DNA of 64,000 bases, taken from assembly GCA_030005635.1 (NCBI GenBank), contig JARUHP010000017.1:1-64000 (forward strand), read 5' to 3'. Below the pieces are notes generated by a model that was given only the letters and a program-made list of their open reading frames with translations, did no database searches and was not told the DNA's origin. Shown here piece after piece: positions 26,154 through 34,243 of this stretch. The position numbers were made by a program, and so were the translations under genes. The stretch is from Deltaproteobacteria bacterium IMCC39146. Lineage in GTDB: Bacteria > Desulfobacterota > Desulfuromonadia > Desulfuromonadales > BM103. The first letter of the stretch is position 1. Every line of letters begins with the position of its first letter.

Positions 26154-26744
26154 ATGGTTCTCGTGCGTAACATAGCTTTTGTTGTAGTGCTCCTCATGTC
26201 GCTATTTGTGGTGATTCCACTTGCTGATGCTGACATTTATCGTTATGTGGACGCCAGTGGTCGCGTGCATTTTACCGATACGCCGACTCACGGTCGCTAT
26301 GATATGTACATGAAAGAAAAGACCCCCGTTAAAGCTTCCAATCGTTCCTATCTTGATATTATCCGTCGCCATGCCACGTCGTATCAACTGGAAGAAGCAC
26401 TGGTGAAGGCGGTGATTAAGGTCGAAAGCGATTACCAGCCGAGGATCGTCTCCCGCAAGGGGGCTCAGGGTCTGATGCAGTTGATTCCTGCAACAGCGAA
26501 GGACCTGAAGGTGTTCAACCCTTTCGACCCTTATGAAAATATCCGCGGTGGCAGCGAGTACCTGCGCATGATGCTTGACCTGTTTAATAATGATGTCGAA
26601 TTGGCCCTGGCTGCCTATAACTCGGGGCCGGGCACGGTCAAGCGCTACGGCGGTATCCCTCCCTACGATGAAACTCAAAATTATGTCAAAAAAGTTAAGC
26701 ACTATCTTGACTATTATCGACAAGCCGGCGACACCCTCTTATGA
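26154..26744 (+). CDS. Lytic murein transglycosylase, SLT domain with DUF4124 N-terminus
   Basis: 196 residues. A signal peptide (VLLMSLFVVIPLADA) precedes a DUF4124 segment (IYRYVDASGRVHFTDTPTH). The SLT/lysozyme-like domain follows: catalytic Glu in AVIKVESDYQPRIVSRKGA, then GLMQLIPATAKDL, ALAAYNSGPGTVKRYGGIP and YVKKVKHYLDYY. It should cleave peptidoglycan in the periplasm. ATG 26154 is chosen over TTG 26151. The stop overlaps the pgsA start by four bases, coupling the two envelope genes. Confidence 0.9.
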   Translation: MVLVRNIAFVVVLLMSLFVVIPLADADIYRYVDASGRVHFTDTPTHGRYDMYMKEKTPVKASNRSYLDIIRRHATSYQLEEALVKAVIKVESDYQPRIVSRKGAQGLMQLIPATAKDLKVFNPFDPYENIRGGSEYLRMMLDLFNNDVELALAAYNSGPGTVKRYGGIPPYDETQNYVKKVKHYLDYYRQAGDTLL

Positions 26745-27328
26745 ATCTGCGTACCGGCTTACTTAACCTGCCTAATCTGTTAACCCTCACACGCATTGCC
26801 GCTGTGCCGGTTGTGGTCGTCCTGTTGCTCTCAGATAGTCGTAACGCCAGTATGTGGGCAGCGGCAATCTTTGGGCTGGCAGCCGTGACCGATTTTATCG
26901 ATGGCTGGCTGGCGCGCAAGTGGGGTGTCGTAACCGTCCTCGGCAAATTTCTCGACCCTCTTGCTGACAAATTGATTGTTATGGCGGCCCTGATCATGCT
27001 GATTCCCCTTGATCGGGTTCCTGCCTGGGCGGTATTTGTGATCCTTGCACGCGAAATGATTGTTACTGGCCTGCGTTCAATCGCTTCGTCAGAAGGTATC
27101 GTCATCGATGCCAGCGATCTTGGCAAGTACAAGACGATTTACCAGATGATCGCCATCCCCGGCTTGATGCTACATTACGACTACTACTGGTTCTTCGGCC
27201 GGGAGTGGGGGGTCTTCCACGTAAATATGCATAACTTCGGTATTTTCTTCTTCGCTATTGCTTTTGTCTTAACCCTCTGGTCCGGAATTGATTACCTGCA
27301 GAAGTTCTTTCGTGTCTTTGCTCGCTAA
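26741..27328 (+). CDS. pgsA: CDP-diacylglycerol-glycerol-3-phosphate 3-phosphatidyltransferase
   Basis: 195 residues with several membrane helices. The CDP-alcohol phosphotransferase signature D-G-x2-A-R-x8-G-x3-D-x3-D is visible as DGWLARKWGVVTVLGKFLDP followed by LADK (about residues 44-67). The enzyme makes phosphatidylglycerophosphate, the committed step to anionic phospholipids. It is translationally coupled to the transglycosylase gene by an ATGA overlap and precedes tRNA-Gly(GCC). Confidence 0.92.
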   Translation: MNLRTGLLNLPNLLTLTRIAAVPVVVVLLLSDSRNASMWAAAIFGLAAVTDFIDGWLARKWGVVTVLGKFLDPLADKLIVMAALIMLIPLDRVPAWAVFVILAREMIVTGLRSIASSEGIVIDASDLGKYKTIYQMIAIPGLMLHYDYYWFFGREWGVFHVNMHNFGIFFFAIAFVLTLWSGIDYLQKFFRVFAR

Positions 27329-27355
27329 TCTTTTTCAAAAGGTTGAAAATTTCGG

Positions 27356-27385
27356 TTGACTTGTTCGGAGGGCTTTTGCTATAAA
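27356..27385 (+). promoter_or_regulatory. Sigma-70-type promoter of tRNA-Gly(GCC)
   Basis: TTGACT (27356-27361) and TATAAA (27380-27385) with an 18-base spacer, about 34 bases upstream of the mature tRNA. Confidence 0.65.
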
Positions 27386-27418
27386 GTGCATCCGTTGGCA
27401 CTGACTTCCAACAATTTT

Positions 27419-27493
27419 GCGGGACTAACTCAGTGGTAGAGTGCGACCTTGCCAAGGTCGAAGTCGCGAGTTCGAATCTCGTGTCCCGCTCCA
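27419..27493 (+). tRNA. tRNA-Gly (anticodon GCC)
   Basis: 75 bases including an encoded CCA. Acceptor stem GCGGGAC / GTCCCGC pairs perfectly, the D-arm reads CTCAGTGGTAGAG, the anticodon loop is TTGCCAA within CGACC/GGTCG, and the T-arm contains GTTCGAATC. It is followed by a terminator hairpin and preceded by a good promoter. Confidence 0.97.
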
Positions 27494-27502
27494 TAAAATA
27501 AT

Positions 27503-27536
27503 GCCCCATGGCTTCTTTGCCATGGGGCTTTTATTT
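27503..27536 (+). terminator. Rho-independent terminator after tRNA-Gly(GCC)
   Basis: A perfect 10-bp stem GCCCCATGGC / GCCATGGGGC with loop TTCTTT, then TTTTATTTT. It lies ten bases after the tRNA CCA. Confidence 0.92.
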
Positions 27537-27664
27537 TGTCTGTAACTCAAACAGAGATGAACGCCTCTCTGGGAATCTATCGAACCGCATAAATCCCTCT
27601 GGAAACCCGCTAATTGATTAAGATATTCAGCTTTTGCAATGATTCAACTTTTCCTATTTTGTTA

Positions 27665-27693
27665 TTGACACTTGACGGCCCGAAAAGTTAAAA
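27665..27693 (+). promoter_or_regulatory. Candidate promoter of the 12-heme cytochrome gene
   Basis: TTGACA (27665-27670) and TTAAAA (27688-27693) with a 17-base spacer, about 85 bases before the start codon. No c-di-GMP riboswitch, which often precedes cytochrome genes in relatives, could be recognised. Confidence 0.4.
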
Positions 27694-27778
27694 ACAGTTC
27701 GGTTTATCTGATTTTATATTATGTTCCGTTTGAGTGTTCAAACATATCTTTTGGGTTTTTCTGTTGAGGAGGAGAATG

Positions 27779-28567
27779 ATGATGAAGAAACTGTTGGTTA
27801 CAACTTTTGCGTTGGCATTTGTTGTCTGTCTTGGCTCTGTTGCCATTGCTCAAGAAGCGGTTCTTTCCGTATCTGACTGTGTCAAGTGTCATAGTGAGCA
27901 GCCAGCTCAAATCGCTGCAAATGGCGCGTCCCATCAAACTGAAATTGATTGTCAGGCCTGTCATGAAGGACATCGTCCCAGCTCAGCTGAAAATATCCCT
28001 GCTTGTAGTAACTGCCATGAAGGCAGTGCCCACTATGAGATAGTGACTCCTTGCCTGAGCTGCCACAATCCACATCAGCCTCTCAAGGTTACCTTGGAAG
28101 GCGAGCACAAAGCCGTTTGCGTTTCCTGTCACTCTGGTCCTAACCGGGAGATGGTTGCAAGCCCGAGCAAGCACGCAACTTTCGCTTGTAACTTCTGCCA
28201 TGAAGACACCCACGGTAACATCCCGAACTGTGTTGATTGTCACGAGCCTCACAGCGAGTTGATGACTCAGGCTGACTGCGCCACTTGTCACCAGGCCCAC
28301 AAACCGCTTGGTCTCACTTATCCTGCAACGACTAATTCGCAGCTCTGTGCCTCTTGTCACGACACGGTTTTTGCAACGCTTACCGCGAGCAAAGCCAAGC
28401 ACAGCCAGATCTCTTGCGCAACTTGTCACGCTGATAAGCACATGACGGTCCCAGAGTGTACTGATTGTCACGGTCTGCCGCACGCTGACAGCATGCACAA
28501 GCGTTTCCCGAAATGTGGCGAATGTCATAACGTTGCTCACGATCTGAACAACTGGCCTGCTAAGTAA
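27779..28567 (+). CDS. Dodecaheme c-type cytochrome, exported
   Basis: About 262 residues with 12 CxxCH heme-binding motifs, one about every 20 residues, from CVKCH near the N-terminus to CGECH near the C-terminus. A signal peptide (KKLLVTTFALAFVVCLGSVAIA, read in two parts as LLVTTFALAFVV and CLGSVAIA) predicts export and heme attachment in the periplasm. The heme spacing with HxxH-like distal histidines (NPHQPL, EPHSEL, QAHKPL) resembles small multiheme cytochromes used as periplasmic electron carriers by Geobacter relatives. AGGAGG lies upstream; three consecutive ATGs (27776, 27779, 27782) make the exact start uncertain. No membrane anchor is present. Confidence 0.93.
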   Translation: MMKKLLVTTFALAFVVCLGSVAIAQEAVLSVSDCVKCHSEQPAQIAANGASHQTEIDCQACHEGHRPSSAENIPACSNCHEGSAHYEIVTPCLSCHNPHQPLKVTLEGEHKAVCVSCHSGPNREMVASPSKHATFACNFCHEDTHGNIPNCVDCHEPHSELMTQADCATCHQAHKPLGLTYPATTNSQLCASCHDTVFATLTASKAKHSQISCATCHADKHMTVPECTDCHGLPHADSMHKRFPKCGECHNVAHDLNNWPAK

Positions 28568-28625
28568 GCAAGAAGAGATAAGGCCTCGAAATTTCGAGTT
28601 GTTTTTGTTGCAAGTTGTTTTATCG

Positions 28626-28658
28626 CCCTGGCTAGATTCTTCTAGCCAGGGTTTTTTT
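28626..28658 (+). terminator. Rho-independent terminator after the dodecaheme cytochrome gene
   Basis: A perfect 11-bp stem CCCTGGCTAGA / TCTAGCCAGGG with loop TTCT, then seven T residues. Confidence 0.95.
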
Positions 28659-28785
28659 CTGCTGCCAAGCGTCAATTGGCAAAGGTTGCTATGGTGAGTC
28701 CCACAAAAAGAAGCAGCAGGAAATGTTTCTGAATTGTTTGACCCGCCAGCTAACTAGCTGTCGCTTTTAATCTTAATGCACACTG

Positions 28786-28817
28786 AGGAGTTAGCCTGAA
28801 CGGGCCAACTCCTTTTT
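28786..28817 (+). terminator. Hairpin with T-run, gene not identified
   Basis: AGGAGTT / AACTCCT stem extended by GCC / GGC around a short loop and followed by TTTTTG. No gene ends just before it, so it may be a remnant or a secondary terminator. Confidence 0.45.
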
Positions 28818-28868
28818 GTTTTAGGGTTTACAGCTCAAACAAAGGTTGCCAGTATTTAACGCCCCAGA

Positions 28869-29050
28869 AGTAGGCGCTTTAGGCGAAGGCGCAAGGGGGT
28901 AGAGAAAGTCCGCAAAGAAAACCACTTCAAAAAGCAAGAATAGCCAAACTTTGCGTCTTTCCTTGCTTTCCTTGCTTTCCTTGCTTTCCTTGCTTTCCTT
29001 GCTTTCCTTGCTTTCCTTGCTTTCCTTGCTTTCCTTGGCGTCTTTGCGTT
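28869..29050. repeat. ACGCAAAG-armed intergenic repeat, copy 2
   Basis: The left part holds GGCGAAGGCGCAAGG and GTCCGCAAAG (28881-28916); the right part holds ACTTTGCGTCTTTCC (from 28949) and GGCGTCTTTGCGTT (to 29050). The arms correspond to those at 4.9 kb and 32.5-32.8 kb. A 9-base tandem array sits inside the right arm. This and the following T-rich repeat fill most of the 750-base gap between the cytochrome and the secretin-like gene. Confidence 0.6.
28957..29037. repeat. Nine perfect tandem copies of CTTTCCTTG
   Basis: The 9-base unit CTTTCCTTG repeats nine times without error over 81 bases. The unit resembles the CTTTGCGTC of the surrounding repeat arm, from which it could have grown. 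No reading frame crosses it. Confidence 0.95.
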
Positions 29051-29079
29051 GATTTTTTGATTTTTTGATTTTTTGATTT
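29051..29079. repeat. Tandem GATTTTTT array
   Basis: The 8-base unit GATTTTTT occurs three times followed by a partial GATTT, immediately after the CTTTGCGTT arm. Confidence 0.9.
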
Positions 29080-29321
29080 CAGATTTTACTGTTTTTTTGT
29101 AAAGACTGTATTCCCTTTTTTTGGGTATAGAACCGTTTATTTTGTTGAGTCCCGTTTTTCTAATGTTTTAGAGAGCTCATTTCTATGCTGCGGTTACAAG
29201 GCCTTGTCGGCGTGCTAATTTAACTCCTCTGCGTTTTAGACACTTCTCTGCTATTCTATTGACTGTTTTTTTGTAAAACTCTCCGCTTGTTATTTCTTTC
29301 ATGGAGGCATTAACTTCCATC

Positions 29322-30206
29322 ATGATCGTTCGATATCTGTTGCAACTGTTCCTTGTCCTGTTTTTTGTCCTGTTCGCAGGGGCTGTATTCCCCGCATCGG
29401 TCTCCGCAGAGATGCGCCTCTTTGAACTTCAGCACCGACCGGTCGCTGAACTTGCCGAGATTGTTCGTAGTTTGCTCGGTGATGAGGCCCGAATCGCTGC
29501 ATACCGAAACACTTTGGTTGTTAATGCGTCACCTGATGCCCTTGATGAAGTAGCTCGCCTGGTTGCCTCTTACGATCGTTCTAAGCAGATGCTGCGTGTC
29601 ACCATAGAGCAGGGCAAAACCTTTTCAGCGCATGAACGTGCGGTCAGCGCCTCCGGGCGTCTTCAGAATGACGATAGTCGTATTGTTTTTGGACCTTCGG
29701 GGAAAAAGTCTTCTGAAAACGGTTCAACAATCATTGTCGATTCCCGTCAGAATCTGCTCAAGGTGCGTGGCACTGACAGTCGTAACCGGGAGAGCCGGCA
29801 GGTCAGCCAATTTGTCTCTGTGCTGGAAGGCGAGCCGGCTCTTATCAGCGTCGGTCGTGCGGTACCCTTTACCAGTCAGATGTTGACTTACTGCAGACGG
29901 CATCCTGGTTTTGTTGCGACGACCTCCTACGAGTACGTGGATACAGGATTCGAAGTTCTGCCGACCCTGAATAATGGTATGGTAGAGATGGAAGTCAGGC
30001 CTTTTATGTCTTTTCTTGATCGAGACAATCCTCAACAAATTGTTTTTCATGAACTGGCAACGAAGGTCAATGTCCCAGTGGGCGCATGGTACGAACTCGG
30101 TGGTCATGTGCAGGCTCAGGATGGCCTGAGCCGTGAGATTCTGGGTGCGGGTAGGGGTGGTGTGCAGCACGACTCTTCGGTCCGTGTAAAGGTAGAGGCA
30201 CAGTAA
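29322..30206 (+). CDS. Short exported secretin-like protein (Secretin_N domain)
   Basis: About 294 residues with a signal peptide (YLLQLFLVLFFVLFAGAVFP). The segment LFELQHRPVAELAEIVRSLL followed by ARIAAYRNTLVVNASPDALD and EVARLVASYD is the NolW/Secretin_N fold, in which small domains stack in the periplasmic vestibule of secretins. The C-terminal part (ISVGRAVPFTSQ, YEYVDTGFEVLPTLNNGMVE) resembles the start of a secretin beta-domain but is far shorter than a pore-forming secretin. It may be a truncated or adaptor-type relative. Pilus or secretion genes are not nearby. ATG 29322 or ATG 29301 could be the start; GGAGG sits 14 bases before 29322. Confidence 0.65.
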   Translation: MIVRYLLQLFLVLFFVLFAGAVFPASVSAEMRLFELQHRPVAELAEIVRSLLGDEARIAAYRNTLVVNASPDALDEVARLVASYDRSKQMLRVTIEQGKTFSAHERAVSASGRLQNDDSRIVFGPSGKKSSENGSTIIVDSRQNLLKVRGTDSRNRESRQVSQFVSVLEGEPALISVGRAVPFTSQMLTYCRRHPGFVATTSYEYVDTGFEVLPTLNNGMVEMEVRPFMSFLDRDNPQQIVFHELATKVNVPVGAWYELGGHVQAQDGLSREILGAGRGGVQHDSSVRVKVEAQ

Positions 30207-30259
30207 CTGTCAGACAAGACCCGCTAGGTCTCTTGTCCAAACTGCAGAAGGAGCCCCTT

Positions 30260-30571
30260 ATGGCTGTTGTTGAAATCAGTGTTGCTCCTCTTGGTACCGC
30301 GACCCCTGGTGTTTCCAGTTATGTGGCTGCCTGTGTCGAGCTTGTGACAGCCTCCGGCCTGGTTTACCAGCTGACACCTATGGGAACGGTCATTCAAGGT
30401 GATATTGATGAGATCTTCGTCCTCTTGCGTAAAATGCATGAAGTCCCTTTTGGACAAGGTGCCGTGCGAGTTTCGACACTCATCAAAATTGACGATCGTC
30501 GTGACCTGGGGAGTCATGACTTGCAAGGTAAGATTGATTCTGTTCTGGATAAACTGAAAAGCGACTCCTGA
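30260..30571 (+). CDS. MTH1187/YkoF-type thiamine-binding family protein
   Basis: 103 residues: AVVEISVAPLGTATPGVSSY, then CVELVTASGLVYQLTPMGTV, then GDIDEIFVLLRKMHEV. This is the compact DUF77/MTH1187 fold, whose members bind thiamine or its precursors. The protein is full length for the family and has no signal peptide, so it is cytoplasmic. GAAGGAG lies seven bases before the ATG. It follows the secretin-like gene and precedes tRNA-Cys; neither neighbour suggests a pathway. Confidence 0.85.
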   Translation: MAVVEISVAPLGTATPGVSSYVAACVELVTASGLVYQLTPMGTVIQGDIDEIFVLLRKMHEVPFGQGAVRVSTLIKIDDRRDLGSHDLQGKIDSVLDKLKSDS

Positions 30572-30595
30572 TCTTCTGAAATAAGGAATTTGAGC

Positions 30596-30624
30596 TTGAC
30601 ACGTTACGTGCCCTTTGGTATTCA
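30596..30624 (+). promoter_or_regulatory. Sigma-70-type promoter of tRNA-Cys
   Basis: TTGACA (30596-30601) and TATTCA (30619-30624) with a 17-base spacer, 19 bases upstream of the tRNA. Confidence 0.65.
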
Positions 30625-30642
30625 AGACACTCTTTTTTTGAT

Positions 30643-30716
30643 GGCTCCGTCGCCAAGTGGTAAGGCAGAGGTCTGCAAAATCTCCATCACCAGTTCGAAT
30701 CTGGTCGGAGCCTCCA
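30643..30716 (+). tRNA. tRNA-Cys (anticodon GCA)
   Basis: 74 bases with encoded CCA. Acceptor stem GGCTCCG / CGGAGCC, anticodon loop CTGCAAA, and T-arm GTTCGAATC are all intact. A promoter lies just upstream and a terminator seven bases downstream. Confidence 0.96.
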
Positions 30717-30722
30717 AAATCA

Positions 30723-30758
30723 ACAGGTCAGTCGCTTTGCGGCTGGCCTGTTTTGTTT
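30723..30758 (+). terminator. Terminator after tRNA-Cys
   Basis: ACAGGTCAGTCGC / GCGGCTGGCCTGT stem with a 3-base loop (a few wobble pairs), then TTTGTTTT. Confidence 0.8.
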
Positions 30759-30769
30759 TCGGCTAATTT

Positions 30770-31594
30770 ATGGGCACCTTCAGTATTGCGACCATAGTCC
30801 TCTTCGTTGTTCTGGGTAGTCTGGCAGGTTTCCTGGCCGGTCTCCTTGGTATTGGCGGTGGCATTATCCTCGTGCCCCTATTTCTGTGGGCCTTTGATGT
30901 CTCGGGCTTCGCTGCGGAGATTATCGTTCATACGGCTTTTGGTACAAGTCTCGCCATTATTATCCCAACGGCACTCAGCAGCACCTTTGGCCATCGTAAG
31001 CGTGGCAATGTCGAATGGTACCAGGTTGGAATTCTTTGCCTGGGTGGAGCTCTTGGCGCGCTCAGTGGCGCCTGGCTGGCATCAATGCTCAGCGGTGAAT
31101 GGCTTAAAGGCCTGTTTGGTGTGATGCAGATTCTGGTTGCCGTCCAACTCCTGATTTTTAACCCGCGGCTGCCACCGGAACGAAGAGATCAGGTCTCACG
31201 TTGGGCCCTGGCACTGGTTGGCTTTGCCGGTGGCGTCTTCAGCTCTTTTTTCGGTGTTGGTGGTGGTGTTATTGCCGTACCCTTAATGGTGATCGCTTTG
31301 AGTTTCCCGATTCACCTTGCGGTAGGCAACTCGAGCGCCTTAATTGTTGTGTCTTCTCTGTTTGGTGCCCTGTCGTACATGTTCCATGGCTGGGAGTCCA
31401 ATCTGTTACCTCCATTCTCCCTTGGCTATGTCAATTGCCTGGTTCTAGCCCTGGTCGCGCCCTTTACGATTGGAATGGCGCGTATCGGCGTCCGTGTTGC
31501 CAATCGCGCAACCCATGATAAACTTCTCAGGGTCTTCGCCGGCCTGTTGGTCCTGGTTGGTTTGCGCATGATCTATCGTGCCTGGTTTGTGTAA
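30770..31594 (+). CDS. Sulfite exporter TauE/SafE family permease
   Basis: 274 residues with about eight membrane helices. The tandem duplicated motif of the family is visible: FLAGLLGIGGGIILVPLF in the first half and GGVFSSFFGVGGGVIAVPLM in the second. Such proteins are predicted to move sulfur-containing or organic anions across the inner membrane; no substrate is established here. It is followed after 20 bases by the Memo-family gene, and the pair may be cotranscribed. No strong ribosome site precedes ATG 30770. Confidence 0.85.
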   Translation: MGTFSIATIVLFVVLGSLAGFLAGLLGIGGGIILVPLFLWAFDVSGFAAEIIVHTAFGTSLAIIIPTALSSTFGHRKRGNVEWYQVGILCLGGALGALSGAWLASMLSGEWLKGLFGVMQILVAVQLLIFNPRLPPERRDQVSRWALALVGFAGGVFSSFFGVGGGVIAVPLMVIALSFPIHLAVGNSSALIVVSSLFGALSYMFHGWESNLLPPFSLGYVNCLVLALVAPFTIGMARIGVRVANRATHDKLLRVFAGLLVLVGLRMIYRAWFV

Positions 31595-31614
31595 CCTCTT
31601 TGTCGGAAAAACTT

Positions 31615-32415
31615 ATGTTACGTACAGCTGTTGTTGCAGGACAATTTTACTCTGGAAACAAAAAACGGCTTCAGAGTGATGTCAAATCTCTGATGGTGGC
31701 CGCGACGCCGGAAACCTCCATCGCGGTGATGTCACCCCATGCTGGTTATGTTTACTCTGGAGCCGTGGCCGGCAAAACCTTTTCACACGTGAAAATCCCA
31801 AAAGAAGTCATTATCCTCGGGCCCAATCATCACGGTCATGGCCATGCGGCTGCGGTCTACGCACATGGCGCCTGGGAGACTCCCCTCGGCAAAGTGGAGA
31901 TCGCTTCAGACCTGGCCGAGCGTTTATTGGCAGAAGGCCCTATGACCGCTGATGATTACACGGCTCACATGGATGAACATTCTCTCGAGGTGCAAGTTCC
32001 TTTCCTGCAATACCTGTCTCCCAATGTGCGGATTGTTCCCCTTTGCATTGGCCGTATGCCCCTGGACACACTTCTGGCCCTTGGCGATGGCCTGGCACGC
32101 GTCATTTCCTCTTGTGACGAATCGCCACTGATTGTTGCCAGCACCGATATGACTCATTATGAAGCGGGAGAGATTGCTCGTCAGAAGGATTCCCTTGCGC
32201 TGGACAGGGTTTTGGCTCTGGACCCTGAAGGGCTTTACGAGGTCGTACACGAGAACAACATCACCATGTGCGGTGTCTTGCCGACAGTCGTTATGCTCAG
32301 GGCTGCGCTGGCACTGGGTGCTACGCAAGCAGAGTTGGTTGCCTACAGTAATTCCGGAGATGTGACCGGAGACCAGTCTTCAGTTGTCGGCTATGCCGGC
32401 GTACGTGTTTTTTGA
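31615..32415 (+). CDS. amrB: AmmeMemoRadiSam system protein B (Memo family)
   Basis: About 266 residues: AVVAGQFYSGNKKRLQSDVK, SPHAGYVYSGAVAGKTF, ILGPNHHGHGH, HMDEHSLEVQVPFLQYL, ASTDMTHYE and MCGVLPTVVML. These conserved His-containing motifs are those of the MEMO/AmrB family, related to class III extradiol dioxygenases. The usual partners AmrA (AMMECR1) and the radical-SAM protein are not in this window. The substrate is unknown. An in-frame TTG at 31600 could be an alternative start. Confidence 0.88.
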   Translation: MLRTAVVAGQFYSGNKKRLQSDVKSLMVAATPETSIAVMSPHAGYVYSGAVAGKTFSHVKIPKEVIILGPNHHGHGHAAAVYAHGAWETPLGKVEIASDLAERLLAEGPMTADDYTAHMDEHSLEVQVPFLQYLSPNVRIVPLCIGRMPLDTLLALGDGLARVISSCDESPLIVASTDMTHYEAGEIARQKDSLALDRVLALDPEGLYEVVHENNITMCGVLPTVVMLRAALALGATQAELVAYSNSGDVTGDQSSVVGYAGVRVF

Positions 32416-32518
32416 ATGTCGTGACAGGCTTGCCACTCACCATGAATTCCGGTATAAAGCGGGTCACTGATTGTGATCCCTGTTTGTTTGTGCTGCTAAA
32501 AATTTGCAAAACTTATTT

Positions 32519-32791
32519 AACGCAAAGACGCAAAGGTTAAAGACAAAGGACGCAAAGTAACCTTAATGGTTTAGACTTACCCAGAAAATGTTTTTAACAA
32601 AGAGTCACTGAGTTCACAGAGACAATCAAGCCCTCTCGGCGTTCCTCTGGTCCCTCCGTGGCTCTAGAGAAGAGAGTGGGTGGGTGCAATAAGTAGCTCC
32701 TTAAACAAACCAATCTTCGAAGGTTAAGTTCAGCTTTCTTCTTCAAGCTTTTCTTTGCGTCTTTCCCCTTTTTACTTAGCGTCTTTGCGTT
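32519..32791. repeat. ACGCAAAG-armed intergenic repeat, copy 3
   Basis: The left arm holds ACGCAAAGACGCAAAGG and GGACGCAAAG (32519-32556); the right arm holds CTTTGCGTCTTTCCCC and AGCGTCTTTGCGTTAA (32751-32793). The interior contains CACTGAGTTCACAGAGAC and CCCTCCGTGGCTCTAG, not coding. The right arm reaches to about 20 bases before the gltX start codon, so it occupies the gltX leader. The 397-base gap between amrB and gltX holds no gene. Confidence 0.7.
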
Positions 32792-32812
32792 AAATTTTCT
32801 TCTGGAGTTTTC

Positions 32813-34207
32813 ATGTCTGATTTGAGAGTTCGTTTTGCCCCGAGTCCAACTGGTTTCCTGCACATTGGTGGCGCCCGGACGGCCCTGTTTAATTATCTGC
32901 TGGCTAAGAAAGAGCAGGGCACCTTTGTCCTGAGGATTGAGGATACTGATGTGGAGAGATCTACCCAGGAATCAGTCGATGCGATCTTGCAGGCTATGGA
33001 CTGGCTGGGGCTCAGTTACGATGAAGGCCCTTTCTACCAGTCGGAACGTTACGATCTCTACAAGAGTAAGGTTTCTGACCTGCTCAACAAAGGGCTGGCT
33101 TATCGTTGTTACTGCAGCGCTGACAAGCTAAACGCCAAACGTGAAGCCGCAATGAAGGCTGGCGGTAAGCCGCGCTACGACGGCACTTGCCGTGAGCGTA
33201 CTGATCAACCTGAATCTCCCTTTGTTATTCGTTTTAAAACGCCTCTTGATGGCAATACTGCTTTTGTCGACCGTATCAAGGGCACGATATCGGTTGAAAA
33301 CGATGAGCTTGATGATCTGATTATCCAGCGCACCGATGGCAACCCGACCTATAACTTTGTGGTGGTGATCGATGATGCCGAGATGGGTATCAACCTGGTT
33401 ATTCGTGGTGATGATCATGTCAACAACACGGTACGCCAGATTCCCATGTACAAAGCTCTTGGCTACGAAGTCCCCGAGTTTGCCCATGTGCCGATGATCC
33501 TGGGGTCAGACAAGAAACGTCTCTCCAAGCGTCATGGTGCGACCTCTGTTATGGCTTACAGGGAGATGGGCTTTCTTCCGGAGGCTATGGTTAACTACCT
33601 GGTACGCCTCGGCTGGTCGTGCGGTGATGAAGAGATCTTCTCAATGGACGATCTGATCGAAAAGTTCAGCCTTGAAAGCGTTGGCCGCTCAGCGGGAGTT
33701 TTTAATCCGGACAAGCTGTTGTGGCTGAATGAACATTACATCAAGACCGGTGATCCCCAGCGTCTTGCAGGTTTGGTTGCAGAACTGCTCGAAGGGCAGG
33801 GCGTTGATATTGAAAACGGCCCGGACATGGCCGCTGTCGTTAAAACCCTCCAGGAGCGTGCCAAGACGCTGGTAGAGATGGCAGAGGGTGCGCGTTTTTA
33901 TTTTGAGGCCCCTGAAACTTATGATGAAGCCGCCGCTGCAAAATTTCTCAATGAAGAGAAGCGTGCAGTGCTGGAACTTCTGATAAAACACCTGGGCGCA
34001 TTGATGAATTTCACTCTTGAAGATGTTGAGTCTGCCTTTAAGTCGCTGATGGAAGAAAGTGGCTTAAAACTGGGTAAAATAGGGCCTACAGTTCGCGTTG
34101 CATTGACCGGCGGCACTGTCAGTCCGAGCATTTATGAAGTTGTCTCCGTGCTTGGTCAGGACGTTGTTTTAGCTCGATTAAAAAAGGCACTTGCATCTCT
34201 CGGCTGA
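32813..34207 (+). CDS. gltX: Glutamyl-tRNA synthetase
   Basis: 464 residues, a full-length class I aminoacyl-tRNA synthetase. The HIGH signature is in [17 protein letters not shown] at residues 10-26, and the KMSKS-like loop is [11 protein letters not shown] at about residue 238. Typical GltX features include [13 protein letters not shown], the zinc-binding-region-like [33 protein letters not shown] (first 20 shown) and an anticodon-binding C-terminal helical domain. It charges tRNA-Glu (or both Glu and Gln if non-discriminating). The adjacent downstream tRNA genes are Gln and Glu. TCTGGAG lies seven bases before the ATG. Confidence 0.97.
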   Translation: MSDLRVRFAPSPTGFLHIGGARTALFNYLLAKKEQGTFVLRIEDTDVERSTQESVDAILQAMDWLGLSYDEGPFYQSERYDLYKSKVSDLLNKGLAYRCYCSADKLNAKREAAMKAGGKPRYDGTCRERTDQPESPFVIRFKTPLDGNTAFVDRIKGTISVENDELDDLIIQRTDGNPTYNFVVVIDDAEMGINLVIRGDDHVNNTVRQIPMYKALGYEVPEFAHVPMILGSDKKRLSKRHGATSVMAYREMGFLPEAMVNYLVRLGWSCGDEEIFSMDDLIEKFSLESVGRSAGVFNPDKLLWLNEHYIKTGDPQRLAGLVAELLEGQGVDIENGPDMAAVVKTLQERAKTLVEMAEGARFYFEAPETYDEAAAAKFLNEEKRAVLELLIKHLGALMNFTLEDVESAFKSLMEESGLKLGKIGPTVRVALTGGTVSPSIYEVVSVLGQDVVLARLKKALASLG

Positions 34208-34243
34208 TATCTATATTATGCGTTTTCTGTTGGCGAAAAAAGC

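Noticed and set aside
27540-27775. Possible c-di-GMP (GEMM) riboswitch before the first dodecaheme cytochrome gene
   Set aside because: I looked for the conserved GEMM core typical of Geobacter cytochrome leaders and did not find it.
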